A DNA stretch of 42,269 nt, from assembly GCA_009777355.1 (NCBI GenBank), contig WRMA01000007.1, positions 1-42,269 of the forward strand, given 5' to 3'. Position 1 is the stretch's first letter, and the number at the start of each line of letters is the position of its first letter. Origin of the DNA: Oscillospiraceae bacterium (GTDB lineage Bacteria; Bacillota; Clostridia; Oscillospirales; WRJC01). Shown in pieces: positions 32,301-40,769 of this stretch. The notes under the pieces are model-generated. The model made no database searches and had not been told where the DNA came from. It saw only the letters and a list, made by a program, of their open reading frames with translations. The position numbers and the translations under genes were made by a program.

Positions 32301-32947
32301 CGAAGATAAAATCCGGGATAAAAGAACTCGGAACGGTAAACGTAAACGCGGTCGAAGAGTTTAAAGAAGTAAGCCGGAAATATGATTTTTTATCGGGGCA
32401 GTCGTCCGATTTGAGGGATTCTATAGAGAGTTTGCAGAAGATTATAGATAATCTCGAAACTGAAATGAAAAAAGTGTTCTCCGAATCCATGAATCAGATA
32501 AATCAGAACTTCGGGGAAGTTTTCTCGGAGCTTTTCGGCGGGGGAACGGCGGGGATAATATATACCGACCCGGACAACGTCCTGGAGAGCGAACTCGAAA
32601 TCGAAGTCAGACCTCCGGGGAAAAATATCAAGCATATATCGCTGCTGTCCGGAGGGGAGCAGACGTTCGTCGCAATCGCGCTTTATTTCGCGCTGCTGAA
32701 AATCAACCCCGCGCCCTTCTGCGTCCTCGACGAAATCGAGTCGGCCCTGGACGAAGTGAACGTCGACAGATTCGCGGGATATCTGAAAAGATACGCCTCG
32801 CAGACGCAGTTTATACTGATTTCCCACAGACGGGGAACGATGGAAGCGGCAAACAGGCTTTACGGGATAACGATGCAGGACAAAGGCGTGTCGAAATATC
32901 TGGCTCTGGACATAAACGAAGCGGAGAAGAGACTCGGGAAGATATAA
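29348..32947 (+). CDS. smc: Chromosome partition protein SMC
   Basis: ATPase that loads with ScpAB onto DNA and drives loop extrusion for chromosome condensation and segregation. The 1199-residue length is typical. Walker A GPNGSGKSN lies near residues 32-40, a hinge with GYPDSVKSVIKRGLKGVNGT and later GGSFTGGS near 505-670, two long coiled coils either side, signature LSGGEQTF near 1099 and Walker B VLDEIESALDEVNV. GTG start at 29348, three bases after the radical SAM gene. It is followed by a 157-bp palindromic repeat and ftsY. Confidence 0.97.
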   Translation: MFLKTVELTGFKSFPSKTSITFERGITAIIGPNGSGKSNISDAIRWVFGETSSKAMRGSKMEDVIFGGTKEVRPSSFARVSLVIDNSDNLVDCDFSEIKITRQLARSGESGYFINDRSVRLKDIYELFLNTGVGREGYSIIGQGKIAELISRRSEDRRGIFEEASGISKYRYKKSEAEKKLSNVEDNLTRIKDIVYGLGERLETLGPEAEKAKKYIELYERKKSLEIYTWVDSAEKIKREFEKLISGCEISKFNYENADSEFIRLNEKTDNLYNKIQEINLLYENRKNENHRIANNIVTKNSDIEILKNNISKIRDNIEFNLYEFNRNKSDIEILDRDIADKTIIIDRISSEYKSLELEIEDIVNYSEHIEFKLLEINNKIEEINNILSEINTEINELKIKISEKNSEIRHISERKEILSREIGKIGDIREKNKKELGILNSLKKSALTEKEKSELKLAETENKIKDLVNSEKSKRKELDSLYLKSERNENTIQTLTHIYENLEGYPDSVKSVIKRGLKGVNGTIAQLIETDEKYSEAIEVALGQNLQNIIVDDENSAKEAIRYLKTNNLGRATFYPRNIIKGRFIEREKLDYLCRNNKASGFIDAGSELVSCEQKYINIIKYLLGRTIICDNINNAAKIAERLNYMYKIVTLDGQVINAGGSFTGGSTARKSSMLSNKNKIENLKNQNIEHAKNQKEISGQIEKIAGYINRLNKEYDLQKEELNSKILDLYNLDSDIKLKISEVELGESQINSAENEIRENAGNLVRETKKELEGKLSEYGRKFGENTRILDELKNQAKKTSGEKDAVLIKINEQRLVLSGVLNNINIETERLENLNRERVNLKNKNARLSDDNKEKNSELISGENKIEAEKKEIEELTKTAGRIALELLEYEKGRTNLEKENAETKNNIKDKAAERDALFREHTRLESMRSEKEKEHDSIINKLWEEYNLTFSDAKEMVLTSLETSQITVITENPGNIAKELSKIKSGIKELGTVNVNAVEEFKEVSRKYDFLSGQSSDLRDSIESLQKIIDNLETEMKKVFSESMNQINQNFGEVFSELFGGGTAGIIYTDPDNVLESELEIEVRPPGKNIKHISLLSGGEQTFVAIALYFALLKINPAPFCVLDEIESALDEVNVDRFAGYLKRYASQTQFILISHRRGTMEAANRLYGITMQDKGVSKYLALDINEAEKRLGKI

Positions 32948-32951
32948 TATA

Positions 32952-33108
32952 CCTCTTTCAAAACCGAAATACGACCACCCCGCCGACTTCGTCGGCACCC
33001 CTCCACGGAGGGGAATTAATAAAACGGCGGAGTTGAGTGAAAATTCCCCTCCGTGGAGGGGTGGCGCGGCGCGTAAGCGGCGTGACGGGGTGGTTTTGAA
33101 AGAAGTCC
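32952..33108. repeat. 157-bp nested-hairpin MITE-like repeat, copy 1 (smc-ftsY gap)
   Basis: Outer inverted repeat CTTTCAAAACC / GGTTTTGAAAG, then CCACCCCG / CGGGGTGG, and inner CCCCTCCACGGAGGGG / CCCCTCCGTGGAGGGG palindromes. It is over 80 percent alike by eye to the copy at 38262. It ends 28 bases before the ftsY start and holds no ORF of note. Confidence 0.9.
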
Positions 33109-33136
33109 AATAAAAAAATAAAATCGGGGAGAATAT

Positions 33137-34042
33137 ATGGGATTATTTGATAAATTAAAAAAAGGACTGCAAAAGACAAAAGATACGGTTTTAAATCAGG
33201 TAAACAATATTTTTAAGGCTTTTGTGAAAATAGACGAGGATTTACTCGAAGAGCTTGAAGAGATATTAATCGCGTCGGACGTCGGGGTAAACGCATCGGC
33301 TGAAATAATCGCGCGTTTGCGCGGGGAAATAAAAGAACGCAGACTATCGGACGGCGAAGAAGTCAAAGAAGTTCTATGCGAAATTATTTCCGATATAATA
33401 GGCGGCGAGGAAAAATTAAATCTGGAATCGAAACCGTCGGTAATTCTCGTAATCGGGGTGAACGGCGCGGGGAAAACTACGTCTATCGGCAAAATCGCGA
33501 ATATTCTGCGGAGCGAAAAAAAGACCGTGACGGTCGCGGCGGCCGATACTTTCAGAGCCGCCGCGATAGAACAGCTCGAGGTCTGGACACAGAGGGCGGG
33601 CGTGGATATTATAAAGCACAAAGAGGGTTCGGACCCCGCCGCGGTCGTTTACGACGCGATTCAGTCGTGCAGGAGTAAAAAGACCGACGTTTTGATAATA
33701 GATACGGCGGGCCGTCTGCACCATAAAAAAAATATGATGGACGAACTCGCGAAAATATCGAGGGAAATCAACCGGGAAAACCCCCGCGCGAGCGCGGAGA
33801 CCCTGCTGGTACTCGACGCGACGACGGGGCAGAACGCGGTAAATCAGGCGCGCGAGTTTAAAAACGCGGCGAATATAACGGGGATAATTTTAACGAAGCT
33901 CGACAGCTCGTCGAAAGGCGGCATAGTGATATCAATCCGGAGAGAGCTGGGAATCCCCATAAAATATATAACGGTCGGGGAAAAAATAGACGACGTGGAT
34001 AATTTCGACGGGAAAGAATTTGTCAGGGCGCTATTTGATTAG
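33137..34042 (+). CDS. ftsY: Signal recognition particle receptor FtsY
   Basis: SRP GTPase that receives Ffh-ribosome complexes at the membrane for co-translational insertion. The 301-residue protein has the NG domain only, as in many Gram-positive bacteria: G1 GVNGAGKTTS (residues 107-116), AAADTFRAAAIEQLEVW, G3 DTAGR, TTGQNAVNQAREF and G4 TKLD. It reads TKLDSSSKGG where TKLDGTAKGG is usual. Start with GGGGAGAATAT upstream; transcript comes through the MITE-like repeat or starts within it. No ffh follows; mazEF lies next. Confidence 0.96.
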   Translation: MGLFDKLKKGLQKTKDTVLNQVNNIFKAFVKIDEDLLEELEEILIASDVGVNASAEIIARLRGEIKERRLSDGEEVKEVLCEIISDIIGGEEKLNLESKPSVILVIGVNGAGKTTSIGKIANILRSEKKTVTVAAADTFRAAAIEQLEVWTQRAGVDIIKHKEGSDPAAVVYDAIQSCRSKKTDVLIIDTAGRLHHKKNMMDELAKISREINRENPRASAETLLVLDATTGQNAVNQAREFKNAANITGIILTKLDSSSKGGIVISIRRELGIPIKYITVGEKIDDVDNFDGKEFVRALFD

Positions 34043-34105
34043 ACGTTAAAAAAATTCAAATAAAATAATACGCTGAAATATAATTTTTATCGAGGTGGTA
34101 TATTT

Positions 34106-34351
34106 ATGACGGGTAAGATTTCAAAGTGGGGAAACAGCCTCGGGCTGCGTATTCCCAGAATTGCCGTTGAAACCCTGGGTTTAAACGACAACGATATTGT
34201 AAATATTGAAACAAAGGGAAAATCGATAGTTATCAGACCGATGGAGAAACGGCTTACGCTTGAGAGTATTTTCGAGGATTGGGACGGTACTCCGTATGAT
34301 TCCTATGATTGGGGAGAACTTGATAAACCTGCCGGGAGGGAACTGATATGA
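34106..34351 (+). CDS. mazE: MazE-type (AbrB/SpoVT fold) antitoxin
   Basis: An 81-residue protein with the swapped-hairpin DNA-binding fold: KISKWGNSLGLRIPRIAVET, LGLNDNDIVNIETKGKSIVI. The C-terminal tail SIFEDWDGTPYDSYDWGELD is the toxin-binding part. GAGGTGG lies upstream. It overlaps the toxin gene by 4 bases (ATGA). The module sits between ftsY and rdgB. Confidence 0.92.
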   Translation: MTGKISKWGNSLGLRIPRIAVETLGLNDNDIVNIETKGKSIVIRPMEKRLTLESIFEDWDGTPYDSYDWGELDKPAGRELI

Positions 34352-34692
34352 TTTTCAGTCAGGGAGATATAGTCAAATTTAATTTTGACCCGACGCTCGG
34401 ACACGAGCAGGCGGGATACCGCCCCGCGCTTGTATTAAGCCGGGATTTGTTTAACGGGAACACAAAACAAATAGTTGTTTGTCCGATAACAAGCAAAACC
34501 AAACGCCTTCCTATGAGAATTGCCCTTGACGAACGTACCGCAACAGCCGGTTATATTATGTGCGACCAAATAAGAACTATAGATATTATAGCGAGAAAGC
34601 CTTCTTTTGTAGAGAAAATACCGGGTGATTTATTGGAATTGGCTCTTGAAACTGTTACAGCGGTGTTTCAAATGCCGCAGCCAAGAGAATAA
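34348..34692 (+). CDS. mazF: MazF-type mRNA interferase toxin
   Basis: A 114-residue PemK/MazF protein: GDIVKFNFDPTLGHEQAGYR, PALVLSRDLFNGNTKQIVVC, PITSK, then MCDQIRTIDIIARK. In the family the conserved Arg and Thr/Ser after PIT support single-strand RNA cleavage. It is translationally coupled to mazE. The next gene rdgB follows in 11 bases. Confidence 0.93.
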   Translation: MIFSQGDIVKFNFDPTLGHEQAGYRPALVLSRDLFNGNTKQIVVCPITSKTKRLPMRIALDERTATAGYIMCDQIRTIDIIARKPSFVEKIPGDLLELALETVTAVFQMPQPRE

Positions 34693-34703
34693 GGGGAAAA
34701 TTT

Positions 34704-35324
34704 ATGAAAAAAACGAAGATAATATTCGCGTCGGGGAACCCGGGTAAAATAAAAGAGATGGGTTATTTAATCAATAAGAATTTAAACGGGTTTGAGACAG
34801 AGCTGCTTGGATTAAAAGACGTAGGCTTTACTGATGAAATAATCGAGAACGGCGGAACTTTCGAGGAAAACGCTGAAATTAAAGCGCGCGCGGTTTTTGA
34901 TAAAACCGGTATGATTTGTTTTGCCGACGATTCGGGATTATGCGTAGATGATTTAAACGGCGCGCCGGGGATATATTCGGCGAGATACGGCGGAAAAGCC
35001 GACGGCGGCGACGGTAACGCGAGGCTTTTGCGCGAACTAAAAGACGTTCCGGATAATAAAAGAACGGCGTATTTTTACTGCGCGATTTACTGCGTAATAG
35101 ATAAAAATACGAGTTTCTGCGTTTCGGGGAAATGCTCCGGGATTATTACGCGGGAAAAAACCGGAGAGGGAGGTTTCGGCTACGACCCTGTGTTTTATTA
35201 TCCGCCGGGGAAAAAGACTTTCGCGGAGATGACGGACGAAGAAAAAAATAAAATCAGCCACAGGGCAATCGCGGCGGAACAATTCGCAAAAGAAATCGTC
35301 AAATATATGATAGAGATTAAATAA
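34704..35324 (+). CDS. rdgB: XTP/dITP diphosphatase (RdgB/HAM1)
   Basis: Hydrolyses non-canonical purine nucleoside triphosphates to monophosphates, cleaning the dNTP pool. The 206-residue protein has IIFASGNPGKIKEM at the N-terminus, the catalytic FADDSGLCVDDLNGAPGIYS block and ARYGG, and ends in GEGGFGYDPVFYYPPGKKTF with AEMTDEEKNKISHR. It lies at the head of the conserved yhbY-nadD-yqeK run. Confidence 0.95.
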   Translation: MKKTKIIFASGNPGKIKEMGYLINKNLNGFETELLGLKDVGFTDEIIENGGTFEENAEIKARAVFDKTGMICFADDSGLCVDDLNGAPGIYSARYGGKADGGDGNARLLRELKDVPDNKRTAYFYCAIYCVIDKNTSFCVSGKCSGIITREKTGEGGFGYDPVFYYPPGKKTFAEMTDEEKNKISHRAIAAEQFAKEIVKYMIEIK

Positions 35325-35350
35325 AAAAACAAAGAGAGGTTCAAAAAATA

Positions 35351-35659
35351 ATGCTTACAAGCAAACGGCGCGCAAAGCTTAAATCAATCGGCGCGAATAC
35401 CGAAACCCTGTATCAAATGGGTAAAAACGAAATCGACGGAAATTATATAATCCAAATCAATACGGCTCTCGACGCGAAAGAACTCATAAAAATAAAAGTT
35501 CTCGAAAATTCAGTATATAACGCGAGGGAAGCGGCGGATAATCTCGCGGAGAAAACGGACAGCGAGGTCGTCTGCGTCATCGGCTCGAAAATTTTGCTGT
35601 ACAGGAAATCGCGCAGGGCTGAAAAACGAGAATTATCAAAAATGATTGAAAATATATAA
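35351..35659 (+). CDS. yhbY: YhbY-family RNA-binding protein
   Basis: A 102-residue CRM-domain protein that binds pre-ribosomal RNA during large-subunit assembly. Family features: LTSKRRAKLKSIGANTETLY, QMGKNEIDGNYIIQINTALD, ELIKIKVLENS, and the terminal VVCVIGSKILLYRKSR. Usual neighbours obgE before it are absent, but nadD, yqeK and rsfS follow as expected. Confidence 0.92.
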   Translation: MLTSKRRAKLKSIGANTETLYQMGKNEIDGNYIIQINTALDAKELIKIKVLENSVYNAREAADNLAEKTDSEVVCVIGSKILLYRKSRRAEKRELSKMIENI

Positions 35660-35709
35660 ATTTACAAAAAAGTTAAAGAAATCGTTATATTATTGAGGTA
35701 TAATAAACT

Positions 35710-36357
35710 TTGGCGCGTAAAAAAATAAACAAAATAGGAATCTTCGGAGGGACGTTTAACCCGGTCCACAAAGGTCACGAGATTTCAGGCATTGAATTTT
35801 ATGAGAAATTTAATCTCGGCAGGCTGATTATTATACCCGCGAATATTCCGCCTCACAAAAAAAATTACGGCGGAGTCTCCCCCCGCGAGAGATTAGATAT
35901 GTGCCGCCTGTGTTTTAATAAATATGAAAATGACTATAATATAGAAGTTTCGGATATCGAAATAAAAAAGGACGGGGTAAGCTACACTTTCGACACTCTC
36001 GAAGCTCTCCGGGAAATATATCCCCCCTATCAGAATTTAATATATTTTCTGGTCGGTTCGGATATGTTTTTAGAGCTTGAACACTGGCATAGATACAAAG
36101 AAATTCTCGATATGTGCGTATTTGTTTCGGCATTGAGAAATAATAATAAAACTGAAAGAGAGAAGGTTACGGAATTTCAGAGAGAATTGTTAAGCCGGGG
36201 ATATAAGACGGAGATTATCGAAAATAATATAGTCGAAATCTCTTCGACCGAACTGCGGGAGAAGATAAAACGGGGAGAGCCGGAAAGCGAACTTCTTGAA
36301 TATTTGAGTCCGGAAGTTTTAAATTACATAAAAGAGAGAAGAATTTATGTTCTGTAA
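35710..36357 (+). CDS. nadD: Nicotinate-nucleotide adenylyltransferase NadD
   Basis: Adenylates nicotinate mononucleotide in NAD synthesis. The 215-residue protein has the nucleotidyltransferase motif GGTFNPVHKGH, IIPANIPPHKKN and the second motif SSTELREKI. It starts at TTG (35710), with GAGGT 10 bases upstream and no closer ATG. It overlaps yqeK by 11 bases. Confidence 0.95.
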   Translation: MARKKINKIGIFGGTFNPVHKGHEISGIEFYEKFNLGRLIIIPANIPPHKKNYGGVSPRERLDMCRLCFNKYENDYNIEVSDIEIKKDGVSYTFDTLEALREIYPPYQNLIYFLVGSDMFLELEHWHRYKEILDMCVFVSALRNNNKTEREKVTEFQRELLSRGYKTEIIENNIVEISSTELREKIKRGEPESELLEYLSPEVLNYIKERRIYVL

Positions 36358-37003
36358 TAAAAATAAGATAAGCATAGATAATCTTGACGGTATCAGGGAG
36401 ACGGTCAGAGGTTTGGTTAAAGAAAAAAGATATACGCATATACTCGGGGTCGAGGGCGAAGCCGTCAGAATCGCGGAGATTTTCGGTTCAGGCGAAGATT
36501 TTATAAAGAAACTGAGGGCTGCGGCTCTTCTTCACGATATAACGAAAGAGTTCGATATGAAAAAACAGCTCGAGATATGCGGGAAATATAATATAGAAAT
36601 ATCGGAAGACGATATAAAGGCGGTTAAGCCGCTCCACGCGAAAACCGGCGCGTATATCGCAAAAACAGAGTTCGGCGCGGACAGTTTGATTTTCAACGGG
36701 ATATATAACCATACTGTGCCGAGTTCGCCGCCGGGAAAGTTCGGGTTTGATTTGTTCGGCAAAATAATCTATCTCGCGGACTGGACCGAACCGAACAGGG
36801 ATTTCCCCGAGTGTATAGAGATACGCGATTATTTTTATTCGAGAATAGATTCCGGAAATAGAGATAAAGCCATGATACTGGATAAAACGCTGCTGCTTTC
36901 GTATAATAAAACTATAGAAATCCTTGTAAGAGACGGTCTGTTTATTCACGAAGATACGGTCAAATGCAGAAATAATCTTATAATTAAAGAAATTACGGTG
37001 TGA
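36347..37003 (+). CDS. yqeK: YqeK-family HD-domain hydrolase
   Basis: Bacillota YqeK proteins hydrolyse diadenosine tetraphosphate (Ap4A). This 218-residue copy has the HD metal set: H in YTHILGVEGEAVRIAE, the HD in RAAALLHDITKEF, H in VKPLHAKTGAYIAK and D in IIYLADWTEPNRDFP. It overlaps nadD upstream and touches the LCP gene downstream (stop and GTG start overlap), as part of a tight operon. Confidence 0.93.
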   Translation: MFCNKNKISIDNLDGIRETVRGLVKEKRYTHILGVEGEAVRIAEIFGSGEDFIKKLRAAALLHDITKEFDMKKQLEICGKYNIEISEDDIKAVKPLHAKTGAYIAKTEFGADSLIFNGIYNHTVPSSPPGKFGFDLFGKIIYLADWTEPNRDFPECIEIRDYFYSRIDSGNRDKAMILDKTLLLSYNKTIEILVRDGLFIHEDTVKCRNNLIIKEITV

Positions 37004-38241
37004 AAAAAATTATGCTTAAACAATATAAATTACCCGAAGTTCCCGGAGACGGCAAAGAAAAAAACGGCAGAAATAATAAAGGCAGGGGTCTGAATAAAAA
37101 CAAAAAAGTAAAATTCATGACGGTGAGAAAGATTATTCTGCTGTCGTTTCTGGGTCTTATATTTTTGTTTCTGCTTCTGGCTTATCTGTTTCTGAATTTC
37201 TACAGACCGTCGCAGGGCGAGTCTCCGAAAGTAAATTTCGGGGATGAGTTTTCGTTCGGAACGTACTCGGACGACGGGAGCGGCGAGACCGCGCCTCCCG
37301 AGGATTTGTCGGGAGACAGAGACCGGGACTGCTTCACTTTTCTTATACTCGGCTCAGATTCGGGAACGAATACCGACACTATTATGGCCGTTATGGTAAA
37401 CGTGAAGGAAAATTCGGCTTCGGTTCTGAACATACCCAGGGATACGTATGTGAGCGCGAGAAACTTCTCCGGGAAAATCACGAACGTTTACGGCAGGGGG
37501 CGCAGTCTCGCCTCGCAGGGCGGGATTACCGGAAGGGAAGAGATATCGAAGGCGGGAGTAGAGTATGTGTGCGCGATGATACAGTATACTTTCGGGATTC
37601 CCATAGACAAATACGTCCTGATTAATTTAGAAGGCTTTAAAGTTCTCGTAGACGAAATAAAAGGCGTGGAGGTAGACGTGCCGATGAGAATGAAATACTC
37701 GGACCCCGAACAGAATTTATATATAGATTTATATCCCGGACTGCAAATACTCGACGGGAACAAAGCCGAACAGCTCGTAAGATTCAGGCAGCCCGACGAA
37801 GGGAGCGGCAACCCGACCTATTACAGCATAGGTTACGCGGGGGAAGATTTGGGAAGAATAAAAACCCAGCAGACGTTTTTATCGGCCGTTATGAAAAAGA
37901 TGATAAACCCGATTGATTTGGGAAATATAAGAAGTCTCTTCGAAGTGGGTTCAAAATATATGATTACGAACATGACGGCCGCGGATATAGGGTGGTTCGG
38001 GGTTCAGATGACTAATATCAAGCTCGAAAACGTAAGGACGCATACGCTTCCCGGAACATGGGTCAGTCCTCATCAGGTCGTATACAGGCAGGAAGCTATG
38101 GAAATAATAAACAAATATTATAACCCGTTCAGAAAAAACATACCCGAGTCTAATTTTAATATCGACGATAAAGGCATGGTATTTGACAACAAACCCCAAA
38201 TCGATATCGACGGAGTTACGATGTCCGAATTAATAAGATAG
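37000..38241 (+). CDS. LytR-CpsA-Psr (LCP) family glycopolymer ligase
   Basis: A membrane enzyme that attaches teichoic acids or other glycopolymers to peptidoglycan. The 413-residue protein has a basic cytoplasmic tail, one membrane helix (IILLSFLGLIFLFLLLAYLF, about 45-64), a short acidic linker and the LCP domain: FLILGSDSGTNTDTIMAVMV, LNIPRDTYV with the catalytic Arg/Asp, and NLEGFKVLVDEIKGVEVDVP. It starts at GTG 37000, overlapping the yqeK stop. The yqeK-LCP-rsfS order is common in Clostridia. Confidence 0.93.
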   Translation: MKKIMLKQYKLPEVPGDGKEKNGRNNKGRGLNKNKKVKFMTVRKIILLSFLGLIFLFLLLAYLFLNFYRPSQGESPKVNFGDEFSFGTYSDDGSGETAPPEDLSGDRDRDCFTFLILGSDSGTNTDTIMAVMVNVKENSASVLNIPRDTYVSARNFSGKITNVYGRGRSLASQGGITGREEISKAGVEYVCAMIQYTFGIPIDKYVLINLEGFKVLVDEIKGVEVDVPMRMKYSDPEQNLYIDLYPGLQILDGNKAEQLVRFRQPDEGSGNPTYYSIGYAGEDLGRIKTQQTFLSAVMKKMINPIDLGNIRSLFEVGSKYMITNMTAADIGWFGVQMTNIKLENVRTHTLPGTWVSPHQVVYRQEAMEIINKYYNPFRKNIPESNFNIDDKGMVFDNKPQIDIDGVTMSELIR

Positions 38242-38261
38242 AAGATAGATTTGTAAAATAG

Positions 38262-38423
38262 ACCTCTTTCGAAACCGAAATACGACCACCCCGCCGTCTG
38301 CGGACGGCACCCCTCCACAGAGGGGAATGAGTAAGAAAACGCCGGAGCAGAGTGAAAATTCCCCTCTGTGGAGGGGTGGCGCGACGCGTAAGCGGCGTGA
38401 CGGGGTGGTTTTGAAAGAAGTCC
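38262..38423. repeat. 162-bp nested-hairpin MITE-like repeat, copy 2 (LCP-rsfS gap)
   Basis: The same layout as the copy at 32952. Changes come in pairs that keep pairing: CCACAGAGG / CCTCTGTGG replaces CCACGGAGG / CCTCCGTGG, and GCCGTC-TGCG-GACGGC replaces GCCGAC-TTC-GTCGGC. It ends about 43 bases before the rsfS ATG. Confidence 0.9.
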
Positions 38424-38465
38424 AATATTTAAATAAAATAAAAAAATAAAACGGAAAGGAATTTT

Positions 38466-38912
38466 ATGAGTACGGAAAATACAGAAATCGTAAAAAAAGA
38501 AGAGGCGAAATATATCGAAATCAATCCCGGACAGTTCGGGAAGGCAAAAGAACTGGCGGAGAAAATCGGTGAAATCCTGGACGATAAGAAAGCCCGTAAC
38601 GTGAAAATAATCGAGACTAACAGACAGACGATAATATCGGATTATTTCGTTATCGCGACGGGAAATTCGTCGGTTCATATAAGGGCTCTCGCGGGTGAAA
38701 TCGAAGAACAGTTAAAAGAAAATTACGGGGTAACCCCCGCGAGAATAAACGGTCTCGAGAGCGCGGACTGGATAATTTTAGACTATGATTCTGTCCTCGC
38801 GCATATTTTCAACAGCGAGGCGAGAGATTACTATAAACTCGAGAAACTCTGGGGAGAGGGCGGCGGCAGAGTCGACGTGGACGGACTTCTCATGCTTGAC
38901 AAAAGCGAGTAG
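38466..38912 (+). CDS. rsfS: Ribosome silencing factor RsfS
   Basis: Binds ribosomal protein L14 and blocks subunit joining when nutrients are low. The 148-residue protein has AEKIGEILDDKKARNVKIIE, SDYFVIATGNSSVHIRALAG, GLESADWIILDYDSVLAHIF and the terminal ARDYYKLEKLWG. A 20-residue Glu/Lys N-terminal extension is longer than usual. AAAGGA lies upstream of the ATG. Confidence 0.94.
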   Translation: MSTENTEIVKKEEAKYIEINPGQFGKAKELAEKIGEILDDKKARNVKIIETNRQTIISDYFVIATGNSSVHIRALAGEIEEQLKENYGVTPARINGLESADWIILDYDSVLAHIFNSEARDYYKLEKLWGEGGGRVDVDGLLMLDKSE

Positions 38913-38915
38913 TTT

Positions 38916-39932
38916 ATGATTTATATAGAATCGAAATTAAAAGACGCGGCCTTTAATATCGCGGCCGAAGAATATATAACCGTGTCTTTTAACCGGCCCG
39001 TCTTTATGCTGTGGCAGACTGAAAAATGCGTCATAATCGGGCGCAATCAAATCGCGGCGGCTGAAATAGATTTGCGCGAGGCCGAATTATCCGGGGTGAA
39101 TATAGTCAGGAGAACGAGCGGAGGCGGAGCCGTGTTTTCGGACGCGGGCAATATCATGTACACTCTCTCAACCGGATTTAAAGAGTCGGACGACCCGAAG
39201 AAAATCGAGCGCGAACTTTTTGCCGAACCTATGGCAAGGGCGCTGAACAAAATGGGAGTACCGGCGGTTGTTTCGGGCAGAAACGATATAGTTTTAAACG
39301 GCAGAAAAATCTCCGGGCTCGCGCAGTACGCGAAAAAAGACAGACTGTGCACGCACGGTTCTCTTCTCTATGACACGGATTTGACCCTTCTCTCGAAATT
39401 ATTGAAGCCGGACCCCGAAAAAATCAATTCGAAGGCTTTAAAATCAGTCAGGTCAAGAGTCGTTAATATCCGGGAATATCTCGAAGAAAATCAAAAAAAT
39501 CAGGATTTTTTATCGGTAACGGACTTTATAGAACGGCTTAAAATCAATTTATTTTCTGAATTTGAAATCGATTCCGAAATAATAAACTATGAATTTTCAG
39601 AGTCCGATATAAAGCGAATCAATATTATAAAAGACGAAAAATACGCGAATCAAAGCTGGACGAACGGAACGACCCCGCGATTTTCCGTCAGGGAATCAAA
39701 AAGATTTCCGGCGGGTAAACTCGATATATTTCTCGATTCGGAACTCGGCGTTATAAAATCGTGCGGGATTTTCGGCGATTTTCTGGGGGTTTTACCCGTC
39801 GGTGAACTGGAGAAAAAACTCGCGGGGCAGCCGTACGACTATAATTTTATATCCGGTCTTCTGTCAGGCATAAATCTGCGGCTTTATCTGGGAGATATAA
39901 AACGCGAAGAATTTCTGGAGTGTTTGTTTTAG
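38916..39932 (+). CDS. lplA: Lipoate-protein ligase A
   Basis: Activates lipoate and transfers it to acceptor proteins such as GcvH or 2-oxoacid dehydrogenase subunits. The 338-residue protein has FMLWQTEKCVIIGRNQIAAA, RRTSGGGAVFSDAGNIMYTL, GRNDIVLNGRKISGLAQYAK and a C-terminal accessory domain with PRFSVRESKRFPAGKLDIFL. It lies 3 bases after rsfS, likely co-transcribed. No lipoylated target protein is encoded in the window. Confidence 0.94.
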   Translation: MIYIESKLKDAAFNIAAEEYITVSFNRPVFMLWQTEKCVIIGRNQIAAAEIDLREAELSGVNIVRRTSGGGAVFSDAGNIMYTLSTGFKESDDPKKIERELFAEPMARALNKMGVPAVVSGRNDIVLNGRKISGLAQYAKKDRLCTHGSLLYDTDLTLLSKLLKPDPEKINSKALKSVRSRVVNIREYLEENQKNQDFLSVTDFIERLKINLFSEFEIDSEIINYEFSESDIKRINIIKDEKYANQSWTNGTTPRFSVRESKRFPAGKLDIFLDSELGVIKSCGIFGDFLGVLPVGELEKKLAGQPYDYNFISGLLSGINLRLYLGDIKREEFLECLF

Positions 39933-39947
39933 GCTTATAAACAAATT

Positions 39948-40026
39948 GTAGGGGCGGCCATTGGCCGTCCGTCTGAAAAATGTCAAAATCACATTGATTT
40001 TGCGGACGCGCAATGCGCGCCCCTAC
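39948..40026. repeat. Nested palindromic repeat, GTAGGG...CCCTAC family, copy D
   Basis: 79 bp, a close copy of copy B with nearly all differences confined to the central spacer; both palindromic arms are identical to those of B. Confidence 0.85.
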
Positions 40027-40054
40027 GATTAAATTTTGAGGTTTATTTATATCT

Positions 40055-40768
40055 ATGCGCAAAAAATACGAAAAACTGGGCATACTCGGGGGAATGGGTC
40101 CCCTCGCGACGTATACGCTGTATAAAAATATAATCGAAGACACCCCCGCGGAAAGAGACCAGGAGCATATCGACATGGTTATTTTAAACGCGGCTTATAT
40201 ACCCGACAGAACTAACGGGATACTTCACGGGGGGAAATCCCCTCTGCCCGAACTTCTGGACGCGCTTAAAATCCTCGAAAGCTCCGGCTGCGATTTAGTC
40301 GCTATCCCGTGCAACACGTCGCATTATTTCTATGACGAAATGCAGGACTCGTGTAAAATCAAAATATTAAACATGATAGAATTAACCGCTGAAAAATTAA
40401 ATCAACTCGGCGTTTCGAAAGCCTTTCTGACCGCAACCGAAGGAACTGTGAAAACCGGAATATATCAAAAATACTGCGCAAGAAAAAATATAGAAATCGT
40501 CTCTCCGGATAATCGCGAAACCGATGAATTAACGCGTATAATTTACGAAATAAAAGCGGGGAAAAATCCCGACGTTACAGAATTAAAAAATATCTCTGAA
40601 AAATATTATAATCTCGGCTGCGAGAAAATAATTCTCGGGTGTACCGAACTGTCGCTAATCCCAAAAAAATACATAAAAAATAACAGTCCGGAGACTGTTA
40701 TTGACGCAATGGATATTCTAAAAGATAAAATTCTGGAATCGTTCGGGATAAAAAATAAGATAACATAA
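40055..40768 (+). CDS. Aspartate/glutamate racemase family protein
   Basis: A 237-residue PLP-independent amino-acid racemase. N-terminal LGILGGMGPLATYTLYKNII, then the two catalytic cysteines in AIPCNTSHYF and ILGCTELSLI. Such enzymes interconvert L- and D-aspartate or related amino acids for cell wall or signalling uses; the substrate cannot be told from sequence. GAGG lies 13 bases upstream of the ATG, just after repeat D. Confidence 0.9.
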   Translation: MRKKYEKLGILGGMGPLATYTLYKNIIEDTPAERDQEHIDMVILNAAYIPDRTNGILHGGKSPLPELLDALKILESSGCDLVAIPCNTSHYFYDEMQDSCKIKILNMIELTAEKLNQLGVSKAFLTATEGTVKTGIYQKYCARKNIEIVSPDNRETDELTRIIYEIKAGKNPDVTELKNISEKYYNLGCEKIILGCTELSLIPKKYIKNNSPETVIDAMDILKDKILESFGIKNKIT

Positions 40769-40769
40769 A

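Noticed and set aside
31738-32490. 250-codon frame opposite smc
   Set aside because: It is Ser/Phe-rich, the usual mirror of a Glu/Lys coiled coil; smc is certain on the other strand.
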